Shown piece after piece: positions 16,702 to 25,776 of a stretch of 64,000 nucleotides of DNA. The notes under the pieces were generated by a model. That model was not told where the DNA came from and did not search any database. It worked only from the letters and a program-made list of their open reading frames with translations. Each line of letters starts with the position of its first letter. Position 1 is the stretch's first letter. Position numbers and translations under genes: made by a program. Source of the DNA: Salinibacterium sp. dk2585. GTDB taxonomy: Bacteria; Actinomycetota; Actinomycetes; Actinomycetales; Microbacteriaceae. The DNA lies in contig NZ_CP042856.1 in the NCBI RefSeq assembly GCF_008001035.1, positions 2,771,339 to 2,835,338 on the forward strand, given 5' to 3'.

Positions 16702-17124
16702 CTACGACGACCAGGGGCGACGGATACCGCGCACCACGTCGACGTCGCGCTTGACGCTCTCTATGGTCGCCTCGGGCATGGGCGGGATACCCGACTTCAG
16801 CTTGGTGTAGCCGATCCACCCGAGGATCGCGGCGACGATGAGCAGCACTCCTGCGACGATGAGCGCAGCGGCCCAACCTGGCATGACGAGCGCCAAGGCC
16901 AGCACTGCCGCCGTCAGCAGCACGCCGACCATGAAGAGCAGCACGACCGCCGCCGCGGCAATGAGGCCGCCACCAATGCCGAGCGCCTTCAGCTTGGCCG
17001 TCATCTCGGCCTTGAGCTGCTCGATCTCGGCGGTCACCAGCTCGGAGACCAGCCGCGGCACGTCGCTCAGCAGCTCGATGAGCGAGCGCCGCCGCGCACG
17101 GGGTGGAGTGCTCTGGTCGGTCAT
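16702..17124 (-). CDS. Putative actinobacterial holin-X / DUF1469 membrane protein
   Basis: A 140-residue protein with two adjacent membrane helices (GIGGGLIAAAAVVLLFMVGV...; AALIVAGVLLIVAAILGWIG) between a basic N-terminus and a helical segment LIELLSDVPRLVSELVTAEIEQLKAEM that marks the phage-holin superfamily III/DUF1469 group. Despite the name, members are chromosomal housekeeping proteins with no phage context here. It is the middle gene of the operon: 43 bp before the DUF3618 gene and 9 bp after the YtxH-like gene. Confidence 0.75.
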   Translation of the reverse strand: MTDQSTPPRARRRSLIELLSDVPRLVSELVTAEIEQLKAEMTAKLKALGIGGGLIAAAAVVLLFMVGVLLTAAVLALALVMPGWAAALIVAGVLLIVAAILGWIGYTKLKSGIPPMPEATIESVKRDVDVVRGIRRPWSS

Positions 17125-17133
17125 GGGTGGGTC

Positions 17134-17463
17134 CTAGCTCGAGGCCGCGTTCGTGCTGCCGCCGGAGGTGGAAGGCTTCGACGCCGACGTGCTGGAGCTG
17201 GAGCTGGAGCTACCGGCCTTCGACTTCTTCTTGCCGCCCACCTGGGAGACGACCTTCTTCGCGTTGTCGCTGATGAAGTCGGCGACCTCAGGAGCCTTGT
17301 CCTTCGCGAAGTCCTCCACAGCCTCGACCTTGGTCTGCACTCGAGGGTCGTTCCAGAACTGGGCGGCCTTGCTCTTGATGTCCTCGTAACGCTGCCGCCC
17401 TGCTCGGGCGCCCAGCACGTAGCCGACGGCCAGACCTGTCAGGATGAGAATCTTTCCACGCAC
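17134..17463 (-). CDS. YtxH-like small envelope protein
   Basis: A 109-residue protein starting at the GTG at 17463 with GGAG five bases upstream. It has a short hydrophobic N-terminal helix with the glycine motif GLAVGYVLGARAGRQRYEDI (residues 9-28), which is the YtxH-like hallmark, then a charged helical region and a Ser/Lys-rich low-complexity tail. It is the first gene of the three-gene operon ending at the 16371 terminator. The function is unknown; YtxH-like proteins are stress-associated in other Gram-positives. Confidence 0.72.
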   Translation of the reverse strand: MRGKILILTGLAVGYVLGARAGRQRYEDIKSKAAQFWNDPRVQTKVEAVEDFAKDKAPEVADFISDNAKKVVSQVGGKKKSKAGSSSSSSSTSASKPSTSGGSTNAASS

Positions 17464-17574
17464 GGTGTCTCCATTCCGTTGGGGGTGGTCCTGTGTCGTC
17501 TCAGCGTAGTGCTGGGGCCTCCAGCGGATGTTTGGCAAACTCCCAGAGAGTCACTTTCCTTGCCGTCGCGCAGT

Positions 17575-18477
17575 TCAATAGACGAACTCGAGGATGTCGC
17601 GGCCGACCGTGCGCATGGCGTCGAGCACCCTCAGGCGCTCGTGCAGGCTCGAGTCGGTGAACTCGACCGTGACCGCGTAGGAGACGCCGCCCTGCCGGCC
17701 TTTCAGCATGCCCGCGTCGCAGCGCACGCCGTCGTCGGTGCCCGTCTTGTTGACGAGTTGCAGTCCGTGGCTCGTCGCGCGGTGCGCAAGTGGGTCGAGC
17801 CCGAAGGCGCTCGCGACCATCGAGAGGTCACTGTTGAGCGACAGCCAGTCCAGCACGCGCTGGCTCGTGACCGAGTCGACGACCTGGCCGCGACTGAGGG
17901 CATAGAACAGCCAGGCCAGTTCGGCCGTCGCGCCGACCGAGAACTGGGGCGCGTCATCCGGCCCTCGCTTCATGCGCACGCGGTCGAGCAGCGCGGTACG
18001 ACGGAGCCCCAGTGACTCGGCGCGTTCGCGCACGGCATCGAGGCCGATGTGGCGCAGCAGCACGTTGGTCGCGACGTTGTCACTCGCCGCGCCCACCAGG
18101 AGGGCGAGGTCGCCCAGCGGCAGCGTCGGCACCTGCATGCGGTGCCAGAGCCCAGAGTCGGCGATCGCGTCATCCGGTGTCTTGTCGAGGATGCCGGGCA
18201 CGCGCGGGTCCCGTGTCGTGATGCGTGCCGCCGTCTCAATCAGCAGCAGCACCTTGCCCACGCTCGCGGTGGGAAGTGCGACGCGGTCATCGATCGCGAG
18301 GAGCGGCAGGCCCGTCGTGAGGTCGAGCACGGTGGCCGAGACACGGGCGCCCGCGAAGGCGAGCTCGCCAAGGGCGGCGAAGCTCTCGGTGAAGTTCTCA
18401 GCGTCGTCCGTGCCGCGGTGACGGGCGACTGCGGCGGCGCGCAGGCGTCGACGACGGTGCTGTTCTTTGGAGTTCAC
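17575..18477 (-). CDS. Class A beta-lactamase-like serine hydrolase
   Basis: A 300-residue protein with the penicillin-recognising triad: SVGK (TASVGKVLLL, the SxxK nucleophile near residue 86), SDN (GAASDNVATNVLL near 148) and KTG (VNKTGTDDG near 246). The E-x-x-L-N of the omega loop that deacylates true class A beta-lactamases is not evident, so it could be a peptidase or slow penicillin-binding hydrolase. The GTG start at 18477 is used because longer frames run into pepO; its Shine-Dalgarno (AAGGAG) is unusually close. No clear signal peptide is seen, only an Arg-rich N-terminus (RRRRLRAAAVARHR). Confidence 0.75.
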   Translation of the reverse strand: MNSKEQHRRRRLRAAAVARHRGTDDAENFTESFAALGELAFAGARVSATVLDLTTGLPLLAIDDRVALPTASVGKVLLLIETAARITTRDPRVPGILDKTPDDAIADSGLWHRMQVPTLPLGDLALLVGAASDNVATNVLLRHIGLDAVRERAESLGLRRTALLDRVRMKRGPDDAPQFSVGATAELAWLFYALSRGQVVDSVTSQRVLDWLSLNSDLSMVASAFGLDPLAHRATSHGLQLVNKTGTDDGVRCDAGMLKGRQGGVSYAVTVEFTDSSLHERLRVLDAMRTVGRDILEFVY

Positions 18478-18541
18478 GGCTCCTTCTTCTTTGCCACCGC
18501 GGGTTCGGGTCGCGCGGGGGCTGGGTCGCTGCGGGGTCAGG

Positions 18542-20485
18542 TCACCAGATGCTGACGCGCTCGGCCGGGGCCAGCCACAGCGCGTCGGATTCACTCAGGT
18601 CAAAGGTCTCATAGAAGGCGTCGATGTTGCGAACGATCTGGTTGCACCGGAACTCGTTCGGCGAGTGGGGGTCGATCGCGAGCAGGCGGATGACCTCCTC
18701 GTCTCGCGCCTTCATCTGCCACGCCTGCGCCCAGGAGAGGAAGAAGCGTTCGGCGCCGGAGAGCCCGTCGAGCACGGGCGCCTGCTCGCCGCCGAGCGAC
18801 AGCTGGTAGGCCTTCCACGCGATGCCGAGACCGCCGAGGTCGCCGATGTTCTCACCGATCGTGAGTGAGCCATTGACGTGGTGCTCGGGCGTCTGCTTGG
18901 GCGCGAGCGCGTCGTACTGCTCGATGAGCGTTTTCGTGAGCTTCTCGAACGCGGCACGGTCCTCTGCCGTCCACCAGTCGATCAGCCGTCCGTCACCGTC
19001 GAAGCGCGAGCCCTGGTCATCGAAGCCGTGCCCGATCTCGTGCCCGATGACAGCGCCGATCGCACCATAGTTGGCAGCGTCATCCCGGTTCTCATCGAAG
19101 AAGGGGTACTGAAGGATGGCCGCGGGGAACACGATCTCGTTAAAGCCGGGGTTGTAGTAGGCGTTGATCGTCTGCGGCGTCATGAACCACTCATCGCGGT
19201 CGAGCGGCTTGCCCACCTTGCCCAGTTCGCGCTGGAACTCGAACTCGCTCGTCGCCCGCACATTGCCCAGCAGGTCGGCCGGGTCGACCTCGAGTGCCGA
19301 GTAGTCCCGCCACTTCGATGGGAAGCCGATCTTGGGCGTGAACTTCTCGAGCTTCTCGAGGGCACGCGTGCGCGTGGCATCCGTCATCCAGGGCAGCTGC
19401 GAGATCGACTGGCGATAGGCCTCCACGAGGTTGTCGACGAGCACGTCCATGGCCGCCTTCGCCGTCGGCGGAAAGTGTCGCTCGACGTAGATCTTGCCCA
19501 CCGCCTCGCCCATCGCACCTTCGACGAAGGACACCCCCCGCTTCCAGCGCGCCCGCATTTCCGGGGTGCCCGTCAGGGTGCGGCCGTAGAAGTCGAAGTT
19601 CGCCTCGACGAAGGCGCTGCTGAGGTATGGGGCGGAGGAACGGATGACCTGCCAGCGCAGCCAGTCGCGCCACGCATCGAGGCGGTCGCCCGTGAACAGG
19701 CCCTCGACCCCGTTGATGAAGCTCGGCTCACGCACGACCAACTCGTCGAAGCTGCCCGCGGGCGGGTCCATCGCCGACAACCAGGCGCCGAGGTGTTCGC
19801 CCGCCGTCTCAGACCACGACGTCAGGTTGTAAGTCGCCTCGGCGTCGCGCGTGCGCACGTTGTCCCAGTGGTGGGATGCGATGGCGGTCTCGACCTCGAA
19901 GACGCGTGCCGCGGCATCCGCAGCCCCCTCGATGCCGGCAAGCGTGAACATCCGCTCGATGAAGGCGCGGTACTTGTCGCGCACCTCGGCGAAGCGCTCC
20001 TCGCGAAAGTACGACTCATCGGGCAGCCCGGTGCCGCCCTGCTCCATGAAGACGAGGTAGCGCTCGGGGTTGCCCGGGTCGTTGTCGACGAAGAGCTGGA
20101 AGAGGCCCGCGACCCCCTGCCGCTCGAGCCTGCCGAGGGTGGCCAACAGGTCGGCGAGGGATGCCACGGCGTCGATGCTCTCGAGGGCGGGCCGCAGCGG
20201 CTCGGCGCCCAGCTGCTCGATGCGCTGTTCGTCCATGAAGCTCGTGAAGAGGTCGCCGACCTTGCGCTGCTCCGTTCCGGGGTCTGCGTGCTGCGACTCC
20301 TCGATAATTGCGCGGACGGCCTGCTCCGCCTCCTCGGCAAGCACATAGAAGGAGCCGTAGCGGGCCTTGTCTGAGGGGATCTGCGTGCGGGAGATCCACT
20401 TGCCGTTGACGTGCCTGAAGAGGTCGTCTTGCGGGCGGATGCCCGGGTCGAGTTCGTCGAGGTCGATGCCGGATGCGCGCGTCAT
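18542..20485 (-). CDS. pepO: M13 (neprilysin/PepO) family zinc metallopeptidase
   Basis: A 647-residue oligopeptidase. The zinc motif is HEIGH in AVIGHEIGHGFDDQG near residue 480. The third ligand and helix are in GENIGDLGGLGIAWKAY, and the substrate-binding NAYYNPGFNEIVFPA block lies upstream. The N-terminus LDPGIRPQDDLFRHVNGKW is the M13 opening. No signal peptide or membrane anchor is present, so it is a cytoplasmic type as in other actinobacteria. It stops 64 bp before the start region of the serine hydrolase on the same strand; the two may share a transcript. Confidence 0.95.
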   Translation of the reverse strand: MTRASGIDLDELDPGIRPQDDLFRHVNGKWISRTQIPSDKARYGSFYVLAEEAEQAVRAIIEESQHADPGTEQRKVGDLFTSFMDEQRIEQLGAEPLRPALESIDAVASLADLLATLGRLERQGVAGLFQLFVDNDPGNPERYLVFMEQGGTGLPDESYFREERFAEVRDKYRAFIERMFTLAGIEGAADAAARVFEVETAIASHHWDNVRTRDAEATYNLTSWSETAGEHLGAWLSAMDPPAGSFDELVVREPSFINGVEGLFTGDRLDAWRDWLRWQVIRSSAPYLSSAFVEANFDFYGRTLTGTPEMRARWKRGVSFVEGAMGEAVGKIYVERHFPPTAKAAMDVLVDNLVEAYRQSISQLPWMTDATRTRALEKLEKFTPKIGFPSKWRDYSALEVDPADLLGNVRATSEFEFQRELGKVGKPLDRDEWFMTPQTINAYYNPGFNEIVFPAAILQYPFFDENRDDAANYGAIGAVIGHEIGHGFDDQGSRFDGDGRLIDWWTAEDRAAFEKLTKTLIEQYDALAPKQTPEHHVNGSLTIGENIGDLGGLGIAWKAYQLSLGGEQAPVLDGLSGAERFFLSWAQAWQMKARDEEVIRLLAIDPHSPNEFRCNQIVRNIDAFYETFDLSESDALWLAPAERVSIW

Positions 20486-20585
20486 GGACCCACCATAACG
20501 AGTGCCAGCGACACGCCCCCTGAGCCGCTAGTCTCTCGGATGGTCCACGCCCGTCACGGGCCGCGATACACGAAGAGGGAGCAGC

Positions 20586-21863
20586 ATGGCGATCTGGAAG
20601 TTGCACGGCGACGGCAAGGATGTTGCCGCATCAGAGATCGTGTTGCCGGAGGAGCGCCTCAGCTGGCCCCGCACGATCGGCTTCGGCGGCCAGCACGTCG
20701 TCGCGATGTTCGGCGCGACCTTCCTTGTGCCCCTCATCACGGGCTTCTCGCCCTCGACGACGCTCCTCTTCTCGGGGCTCGGCACGCTGCTCTTCCTCCT
20801 CATCACCCAGAACCGCCTGCCCAGCTACCTCGGCTCGTCCTTCGCGTTCATCGCGCCGATCACTGCCGCCGTGGCATCCGATGGCAAGTCGGTCGCGCTC
20901 GGTGGTGTCGTCATCGTGGGCGCGCTGCTCGCGATCGTCGGCATCATCGCGCACGTCGCCGGCACCCGCTGGATCAACGTGCTCATGCCGCCCGTCGTCT
21001 CGGGCGCGATCGTCGCGCTCATCGGCTTCAACCTTGCACCGGCCGCGCGCGACAACTTCTTGCAGGCGCCGCTCACGGCGCTCGTGACGCTCCTCTCCGT
21101 CATCCTCGTGACGGTGCTCTTCAAGGGCCTCATCGGCAGGCTCTCGATCGTCATCGGTGTCGTCATCGGCTACGCCTTCGCCTGGTCGCAGGGTGAGGTC
21201 GACATGAGCGGCGTCGCGGATGCCGCGTGGATCGGCCTGCCCGAATTCATCACGCCGACCTTCAGCACCGACCACCTCTTCATCTACCTCATGTTCCTGC
21301 CGGTCGTGCTCGCCCTCGTGGCCGAGAACGTGGGGCACGTCAAGGGCGTCGGTCAGCTCACCGATCGCAACCTCGACCCGCTCACGGGACGCGCACTCTT
21401 CGCCGACGGCGTCGCGACCGTCGTCGCGGGCATGGGCGGCGGCTCCCCCACGACCACCTACGGCGAGAACATCGGCGTCATGTCGGCAACGCGGGTCTTC
21501 TCGACGGCCGCCTACTGGGTCGCCGGCATCGCCGCGATCCTGCTCGGCCTCTCGCCCAAGATCGGGGCCATCATCTTCACGATCCCGCCGGGAGTGCTGG
21601 GTGGCGTCACGACCGCGCTTTACGGCCTCATCGGCATCATTGGTGTGCGCATCTGGGTTGAGAACAAGGTGGACTTCTCGAAGCCGAAGAACCAGTTCAC
21701 GGCCGGCATCGCGCTCATCGTCGCGGTCGCGCCCTTCGTCTGGGTCATCCCGGCCGGCGAGGGCTCAATCGAGTTCAGCGGCATCATCCTGGGTACGGTC
21801 GCGGCGCTCGTCGTCTACCACGTCATGAACCTGCTCGGCCGGCTGCGCGGCACCGACAAGTAG
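20586..21863 (+). CDS. Uracil/xanthine permease (NCS2 family)
   Basis: A 425-residue nucleobase:cation symporter-2 with about 12-14 membrane helices. The NCS2 blocks are visible: GFGGQHVVAMFGATFLVPL (helix 1), the loop motif VALVAENVGHVKGVG, and GMGGGSPTTTYGENIGVMSATRV, whose polar residues line the base-binding site; the E in TYGENIG is the conserved one. UraA-like residues favour uracil over xanthine, but this is not certain. The ATG is preceded by GAGGGAGC. It is divergent from pepO. Confidence 0.9.
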   Translation: MAIWKLHGDGKDVAASEIVLPEERLSWPRTIGFGGQHVVAMFGATFLVPLITGFSPSTTLLFSGLGTLLFLLITQNRLPSYLGSSFAFIAPITAAVASDGKSVALGGVVIVGALLAIVGIIAHVAGTRWINVLMPPVVSGAIVALIGFNLAPAARDNFLQAPLTALVTLLSVILVTVLFKGLIGRLSIVIGVVIGYAFAWSQGEVDMSGVADAAWIGLPEFITPTFSTDHLFIYLMFLPVVLALVAENVGHVKGVGQLTDRNLDPLTGRALFADGVATVVAGMGGGSPTTTYGENIGVMSATRVFSTAAYWVAGIAAILLGLSPKIGAIIFTIPPGVLGGVTTALYGLIGIIGVRIWVENKVDFSKPKNQFTAGIALIVAVAPFVWVIPAGEGSIEFSGIILGTVAALVVYHVMNLLGRLRGTDK

Positions 21864-21878
21864 CCGTCCCCCGTTCCG

Positions 21879-22002
21879 AATTCAGGAGTTGGCTCTCAGA
21901 ATTCAGGAGTTTGGGCTGGTTCGGTGACACGAAGGCCGGCGCCGCCACCTACGCTCCTGAATTGTGAACGCCAACTCCTGAGTTATGAAAGTCGGCTCCT
22001 GA
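21879..22002. repeat. Cluster of TCAGGAGT inverted and direct repeats
   Basis: Five copies of one short motif lie between the permease stop and the MATE start: AATTCAGGAGTTGGC (21879-21893) and AATTCAGGAGTTTGG (21900-21914) in one orientation, then CTCCTGAATT (21954-21963), GCCAACTCCTGAGTT (21970-21984) and GGCTCCTGA (21994-22002) in the other. The first and fourth can pair over 15 bp with one mismatch. A related 16-bp inverted repeat occurs at 30071-30130. Confidence 0.75.
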
Positions 22003-23316
22003 ATGATGAAAGCGCTCGACCGGGAGATCCTGCGGCTCGCCGTGCCGGCCCTCGGCGCGCTCATCGCCGAGCCACTCTTTCTGCTCGCCGACACCGCCAT
22101 GGTCGGCCACCTGGGTGCGGATGCGCTGGCCGGTCTCGGCATCGCGAGCGCGGTGCTGCAGACGGTCGTCGGGCTGCTCGTGTTCCTCGCCTACGCGACG
22201 ACGCCCACGGTCGCCCGCCGGCTCGGTTCGGGTGACCGGGCGGGCGCCATCCGTGCGGGCATCGACGGGATGTGGCTCGCGCTCGCCCTCGGCGTCGTGC
22301 TGATCCTCGCCGGCCTGCCGACGGCGGTCCCCCTCGTGGAGGCCTTCGGCAGCACGGCTGCCGTGGGCGTCGAAGCGATCGCCTACCTGACGATCTCGCT
22401 CTGGGGACTGCCAGCCATGCTGCTCGTGATCGCGGCATCCGGACTCCTGCGCGGACTGCAGGACACCCGCACTCCCCTGGTTGTGGCGACGGTCGGCTTC
22501 GGCGCCAACATCGCCCTCAACGCCTTCTTCATCTACGGCCTCGGCTGGGGGGTCGCGGGCTCCGCCGTCGGCACGGTCGTCGCCCAGTGGGGCATGGCCG
22601 CCGTCTACATCGTCATCGCCGTGCGCGCCGCCCGCCGCGAGAGCACGACACTGCGGCCCGGCCTTCGCGGGGTGAGCGGCGCCGCCGGGGCCGGCGGCTG
22701 GCTCCTGCTGCGCACCGCCTCGCTGCGGGTGGCGATGCTCGCGACGGTCGCCGTGGCATCCGGTCTCGGCGTGATCGAGCTGGCAACCCTGCAGATCGCC
22801 ATGACCGTCTTCTCGACGCTCGCCTTCGCGCTCGACGCCCTCGCGATCGCGGGGCAGGCCCTCATCGGCCACGGGCTCGGCGCGAGCGATGTGCAACGGG
22901 TTCGTCGCATCACGCGTCGGCTCATCACGCTCGGGCTGCTCGCGGGCGTCGCGCTCGGGCTCGTGATCGCGGCGCTCTCCCCTGTGCTTGGCCTCGCGTT
23001 CACGGGTGATGCGGCGGTGCGCGCCGCCCTGCCGCTCGTCGCGGTCATCATGGCGGCCGGCATCCCGCTCGCCGGCTACGTCTTCGTGCTCGACGGCGTG
23101 CTGATCGGCGCGGGCGATGCCCGCTACCTCGCACTCACCGGCCTCGTGAACCTGGCCATGTACGCTCCGCTGCTCGCGTGGGTCGCCATCGCCGCCCCCG
23201 TGGACGCGATGCCGTGGCTGTGGCTTGCCTTCGGCTTCGGCTACATGGGCGCGCGGGCGCTCACACTGGGCGTGCGTGCCCGATCCGAGCGCTGGATCGT
23301 CACCGGCACGCGCTGA
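22003..23316 (+). CDS. MATE family efflux transporter (DinF-like)
   Basis: A 437-residue, 12-helix multidrug/toxin extrusion antiporter. The N-terminal lobe has LAVPALGALIAEPLFLLADTAMVGHLG (residues 9-35), the classic MATE opening, and the second lobe starts near residue 235 with LRVAMLATVAVASGLGVIELA. DinF-type members export small molecules in exchange for Na+ or H+. The start is the ATG at 22003 (a second ATG follows at once). It has no clear ribosome-binding site because an intergenic repeat runs up to the start codon. It is convergent with the LacI regulator. Confidence 0.88.
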   Translation: MMKALDREILRLAVPALGALIAEPLFLLADTAMVGHLGADALAGLGIASAVLQTVVGLLVFLAYATTPTVARRLGSGDRAGAIRAGIDGMWLALALGVVLILAGLPTAVPLVEAFGSTAAVGVEAIAYLTISLWGLPAMLLVIAASGLLRGLQDTRTPLVVATVGFGANIALNAFFIYGLGWGVAGSAVGTVVAQWGMAAVYIVIAVRAARRESTTLRPGLRGVSGAAGAGGWLLLRTASLRVAMLATVAVASGLGVIELATLQIAMTVFSTLAFALDALAIAGQALIGHGLGASDVQRVRRITRRLITLGLLAGVALGLVIAALSPVLGLAFTGDAAVRAALPLVAVIMAAGIPLAGYVFVLDGVLIGAGDARYLALTGLVNLAMYAPLLAWVAIAAPVDAMPWLWLAFGFGYMGARALTLGVRARSERWIVTGTR

Positions 23317-23334
23317 CGGATGGCGCCGCTCGCG

Positions 23335-24432
23335 TCAGTCGAGCGGTGACGACGACGGCGCACCGGGTGCCGCCACCGTGGTGCCGTTGCGGAGGGTGCA
23401 GCGCAGCAGTGTCGGCTGCGGCTCCTCCCCGTCGAGTAGTCGCAGCACGCCGCGGCCGGCCGCGCGGCCCTTCTCGAGTGCGGGCTGCACGAGCGTCGCG
23501 AGCTCGATGCCGCCGTAGGCCTCCGTGCGGATGCCGTCGAAGCCCAGCACGCTGAGCTCCTCCGGCACCGAGACGCCCAGCTCCTCGGCAGCCCGGATGA
23601 CGCCGAGGGCGAGGAGGTCGCTCTGCGCGATGACGGCGGTCGGGCGATGGCCTGGGTCGGCGAGGATCGCGAGGCCTGCCGTGTATCCCGACGCGGTCGA
23701 GCTCGCGGGCGCCATCCAGCCGCGAAGGCTCGTGTAGACGTCGAGCACTCCGCGCAGGCGCTCCGCCGCCGGGAACGAGGTCGCGCGCTCCTCCCAGTCG
23801 TCGCGGAGCGGTCCTGCCGCATGGCCGGCGCCGAGCGGGGGCGTGACGACGGCCACGTCGCGGTGGCCAAGTTCGTGCAGGCGCGCGGCGCCGAGTGCGC
23901 TCGCCCGCCGATTGTCGAGTGCGATGTCGAGCACGCCCTCCATCGGTGCCGCCTCGATCGCGACGATGGGGATGCGCCGCTGCCGCAGGAGGGCGACGGA
24001 TGCGTCGAGTCGCGTGCTGCATCCGACCAGGACGACGGCATCCATCGGCGCGGTGTCGATGGGCGATGCGGCGTTCGCGTTCGCATCCGGGCCCGCGGGG
24101 TCGGTCAGCAGGAGGATGCTGAACCCTGCCGTGCCGAGTTCGTCGGCGAGCCCGTCGAGCATGGGGATGTTCATGGGGTCGCGGAATGCTTCGCGCAGGC
24201 GGTCTTCGATCACGACCCCGACGATGCCGGTGCGCCCGCTGCGGAGTGACCGCGCGACGGGGTCGGGACCCCCGTAGCCGAGGGCTTCGGCCGCCGCGAG
24301 CACCTTCTCGCGCGTCTCGGCCGCGACGGGCCCCGCACCGCTGAATGCGAGGGACGCGGTCGAGCGGGAGACGCCGGCGCGCTCGGCGACGGCGGCAAGG
24401 GTTGCCCGCGGTCTCGTTGCGTCGTCGGTCAT
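23335..24432 (-). CDS. LacI family transcriptional regulator
   Basis: A 365-residue repressor: N-terminal HTH (TLAAVAERAGVSRSTASLAF, residues 11-30) with hinge helix VLAAAEALGYGGPDPVARSL, then a periplasmic-binding-like effector domain from IVGVVIEDRL. It is divergent from the MFS permease, with two abutting 14-bp palindromes in the shared promoter, so it probably regulates itself and that permease. The effector is unknown; the neighbouring permease resembles E. coli YbjJ, which does not settle it. Confidence 0.92.
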   Translation of the reverse strand: MTDDATRPRATLAAVAERAGVSRSTASLAFSGAGPVAAETREKVLAAAEALGYGGPDPVARSLRSGRTGIVGVVIEDRLREAFRDPMNIPMLDGLADELGTAGFSILLLTDPAGPDANANAASPIDTAPMDAVVLVGCSTRLDASVALLRQRRIPIVAIEAAPMEGVLDIALDNRRASALGAARLHELGHRDVAVVTPPLGAGHAAGPLRDDWEERATSFPAAERLRGVLDVYTSLRGWMAPASSTASGYTAGLAILADPGHRPTAVIAQSDLLALGVIRAAEELGVSVPEELSVLGFDGIRTEAYGGIELATLVQPALEKGRAAGRGVLRLLDGEEPQPTLLRCTLRNGTTVAAPGAPSSSPLD

Positions 24433-24447
24433 GGCTTGTTAGCCTAC

Positions 24448-24475
24448 TCGAATCGGTTCGATCGAATCGATTCGA
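24448..24475. promoter_or_regulatory. Tandem LacI-type operators
   Basis: Two 14-bp sites abut: TCGAATCGGTTCGA (24448-24461, one mismatch) and TCGAATCGATTCGA (24462-24475, a perfect palindrome). They lie 16 bp upstream of the LacI-family start and 45 bp upstream of the MFS start, the usual place and form for LacI-family operators. Confidence 0.8.
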
Positions 24476-24519
24476 CCTGTCGTATGGCGGTCGGCTGCCC
24501 CTCTTCCTCCGCGAGCACC

Positions 24520-25728
24520 ATGACGACTTCCGCCCTCACCCGCGCGCAGGCGACCACTTGGCGCAACGCCCTCTTCGTGATCTTCGCGCTCTGCGGGCTC
24601 GGCATGGCCAGCTGGATGGCTCGCACGCCCGCCGTGAAAGACGCGCTCGGCGCCTCGACCGCCGACATGGGCATCCTGATCCTCTTCCTCGCGAGCGGCT
24701 CGATCGCGGGCCTGCTCGTGTCGAGCCACGCGATCGCCGTCTTCGGCACCAAGCCCATCATGGCGTGGGCGCTCGGTCTGGGCCCCGCCGGTGTCATCGT
24801 GGCCGGCTTCGGTGTCTCCCTCGGAACGGATGGGTTCTGGGTCGTCGCCGCCGGGCTGTGCTTCTTCGGCGCGGCCCTCTCGATCGCCGATGTCGCCATG
24901 AACCTCAGCGGCGCCATCAACGAACGGATGCTCGGACGCACCGTCATGCCGATCTATCACGCCTTCTTCAGCGGCGGCACGATGCTCGGGGCGGGCGTCG
25001 GTGCACTGGGCGAGCTGCTACGGGTGCCGATCCTGACGCAGGCCATTGTCGTTGCGGCGATCATCGTGATCGCGGGGGTCACGAGCGTGCGCTTCGTACA
25101 GCACGAGAGCGTCGGGGACGACCCCGCCGATGCTGACGAGCCCAAGGGCACCTGGCGCGACCGCCTGTCGATCTGGCGCGACCGCCGCACCCTCCTCATC
25201 GGCCTGATCGTGCTCGGCATGGCCCTCGCGGAGGGCTCCGCGAACGACTGGCTCGCCCTCGCGATGGTGGAGGGGCACGGCGTCGACCGGGCATCCGGCG
25301 CGCTCATCTTCGGCGTGTTCGTGACCGCGATGACGGTCGGTCGCCTCGCGGGCGTGCGACTGCTCGACCGCTTCGGCCGCGTTTCCGTGCTGCGTGGTTC
25401 GGCGCTCCTCGCGATCGCGGGCCTGCTCATCGTGATCTTCGTGCCCGTGCCGTGGATCGCGGTCGTGGGTGTCGTCATGTGGGGCCTCGGCTCGGCACTC
25501 GGCTTCCCCACGGGCATGTCGGCGGCGGCGGATGACCCGCGAACGGCCGCCGCGCGCGTGAGCGCCGTCGCGACGATCGGCTACCTCGCCTTCCTCGCCG
25601 GCCCCCTCACGATCGGCTTCCTGGGCGAGCAGTTCGGGCTGCTCCGTGCGCTGCTGCTCGTGCTCGTGCTCGTCGTCGCGGCGGGACTCGCCTCGCCCGC
25701 GGCGCGGGAGCCCCAGCGCATGCGCTGA
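24520..25728 (+). CDS. MFS transporter, YbjJ-like
   Basis: A 402-residue major facilitator with 12 predicted helices, a central charged loop (HESVGDDPADADEPKGTWRD) and the loop motif VRLLDRFGRVSVLRG. The opening NALFVIFALCGLGMASWMARTP resembles E. coli YbjJ and related permeases of unknown or sugar substrate. The ATG at 24520 was chosen because it directly precedes the first helix; an in-frame ATG at 24484 is the alternative, and neither has a clear ribosome-binding site. Control by the divergent LacI protein is likely. Confidence 0.82.
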   Translation: MTTSALTRAQATTWRNALFVIFALCGLGMASWMARTPAVKDALGASTADMGILILFLASGSIAGLLVSSHAIAVFGTKPIMAWALGLGPAGVIVAGFGVSLGTDGFWVVAAGLCFFGAALSIADVAMNLSGAINERMLGRTVMPIYHAFFSGGTMLGAGVGALGELLRVPILTQAIVVAAIIVIAGVTSVRFVQHESVGDDPADADEPKGTWRDRLSIWRDRRTLLIGLIVLGMALAEGSANDWLALAMVEGHGVDRASGALIFGVFVTAMTVGRLAGVRLLDRFGRVSVLRGSALLAIAGLLIVIFVPVPWIAVVGVVMWGLGSALGFPTGMSAAADDPRTAAARVSAVATIGYLAFLAGPLTIGFLGEQFGLLRALLLVLVLVVAAGLASPAAREPQRMR

Positions 25729-25776
25729 TCCGGGCCGCGTCAGCCTGTGCGGCCAGCGACGACTACCCTCGATGGG

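Noticed and set aside
16702..17124. Prophage lysis gene, because of the holin-like product
   Set aside because: It sits in a conserved operon of small membrane proteins with no phage genes nearby.
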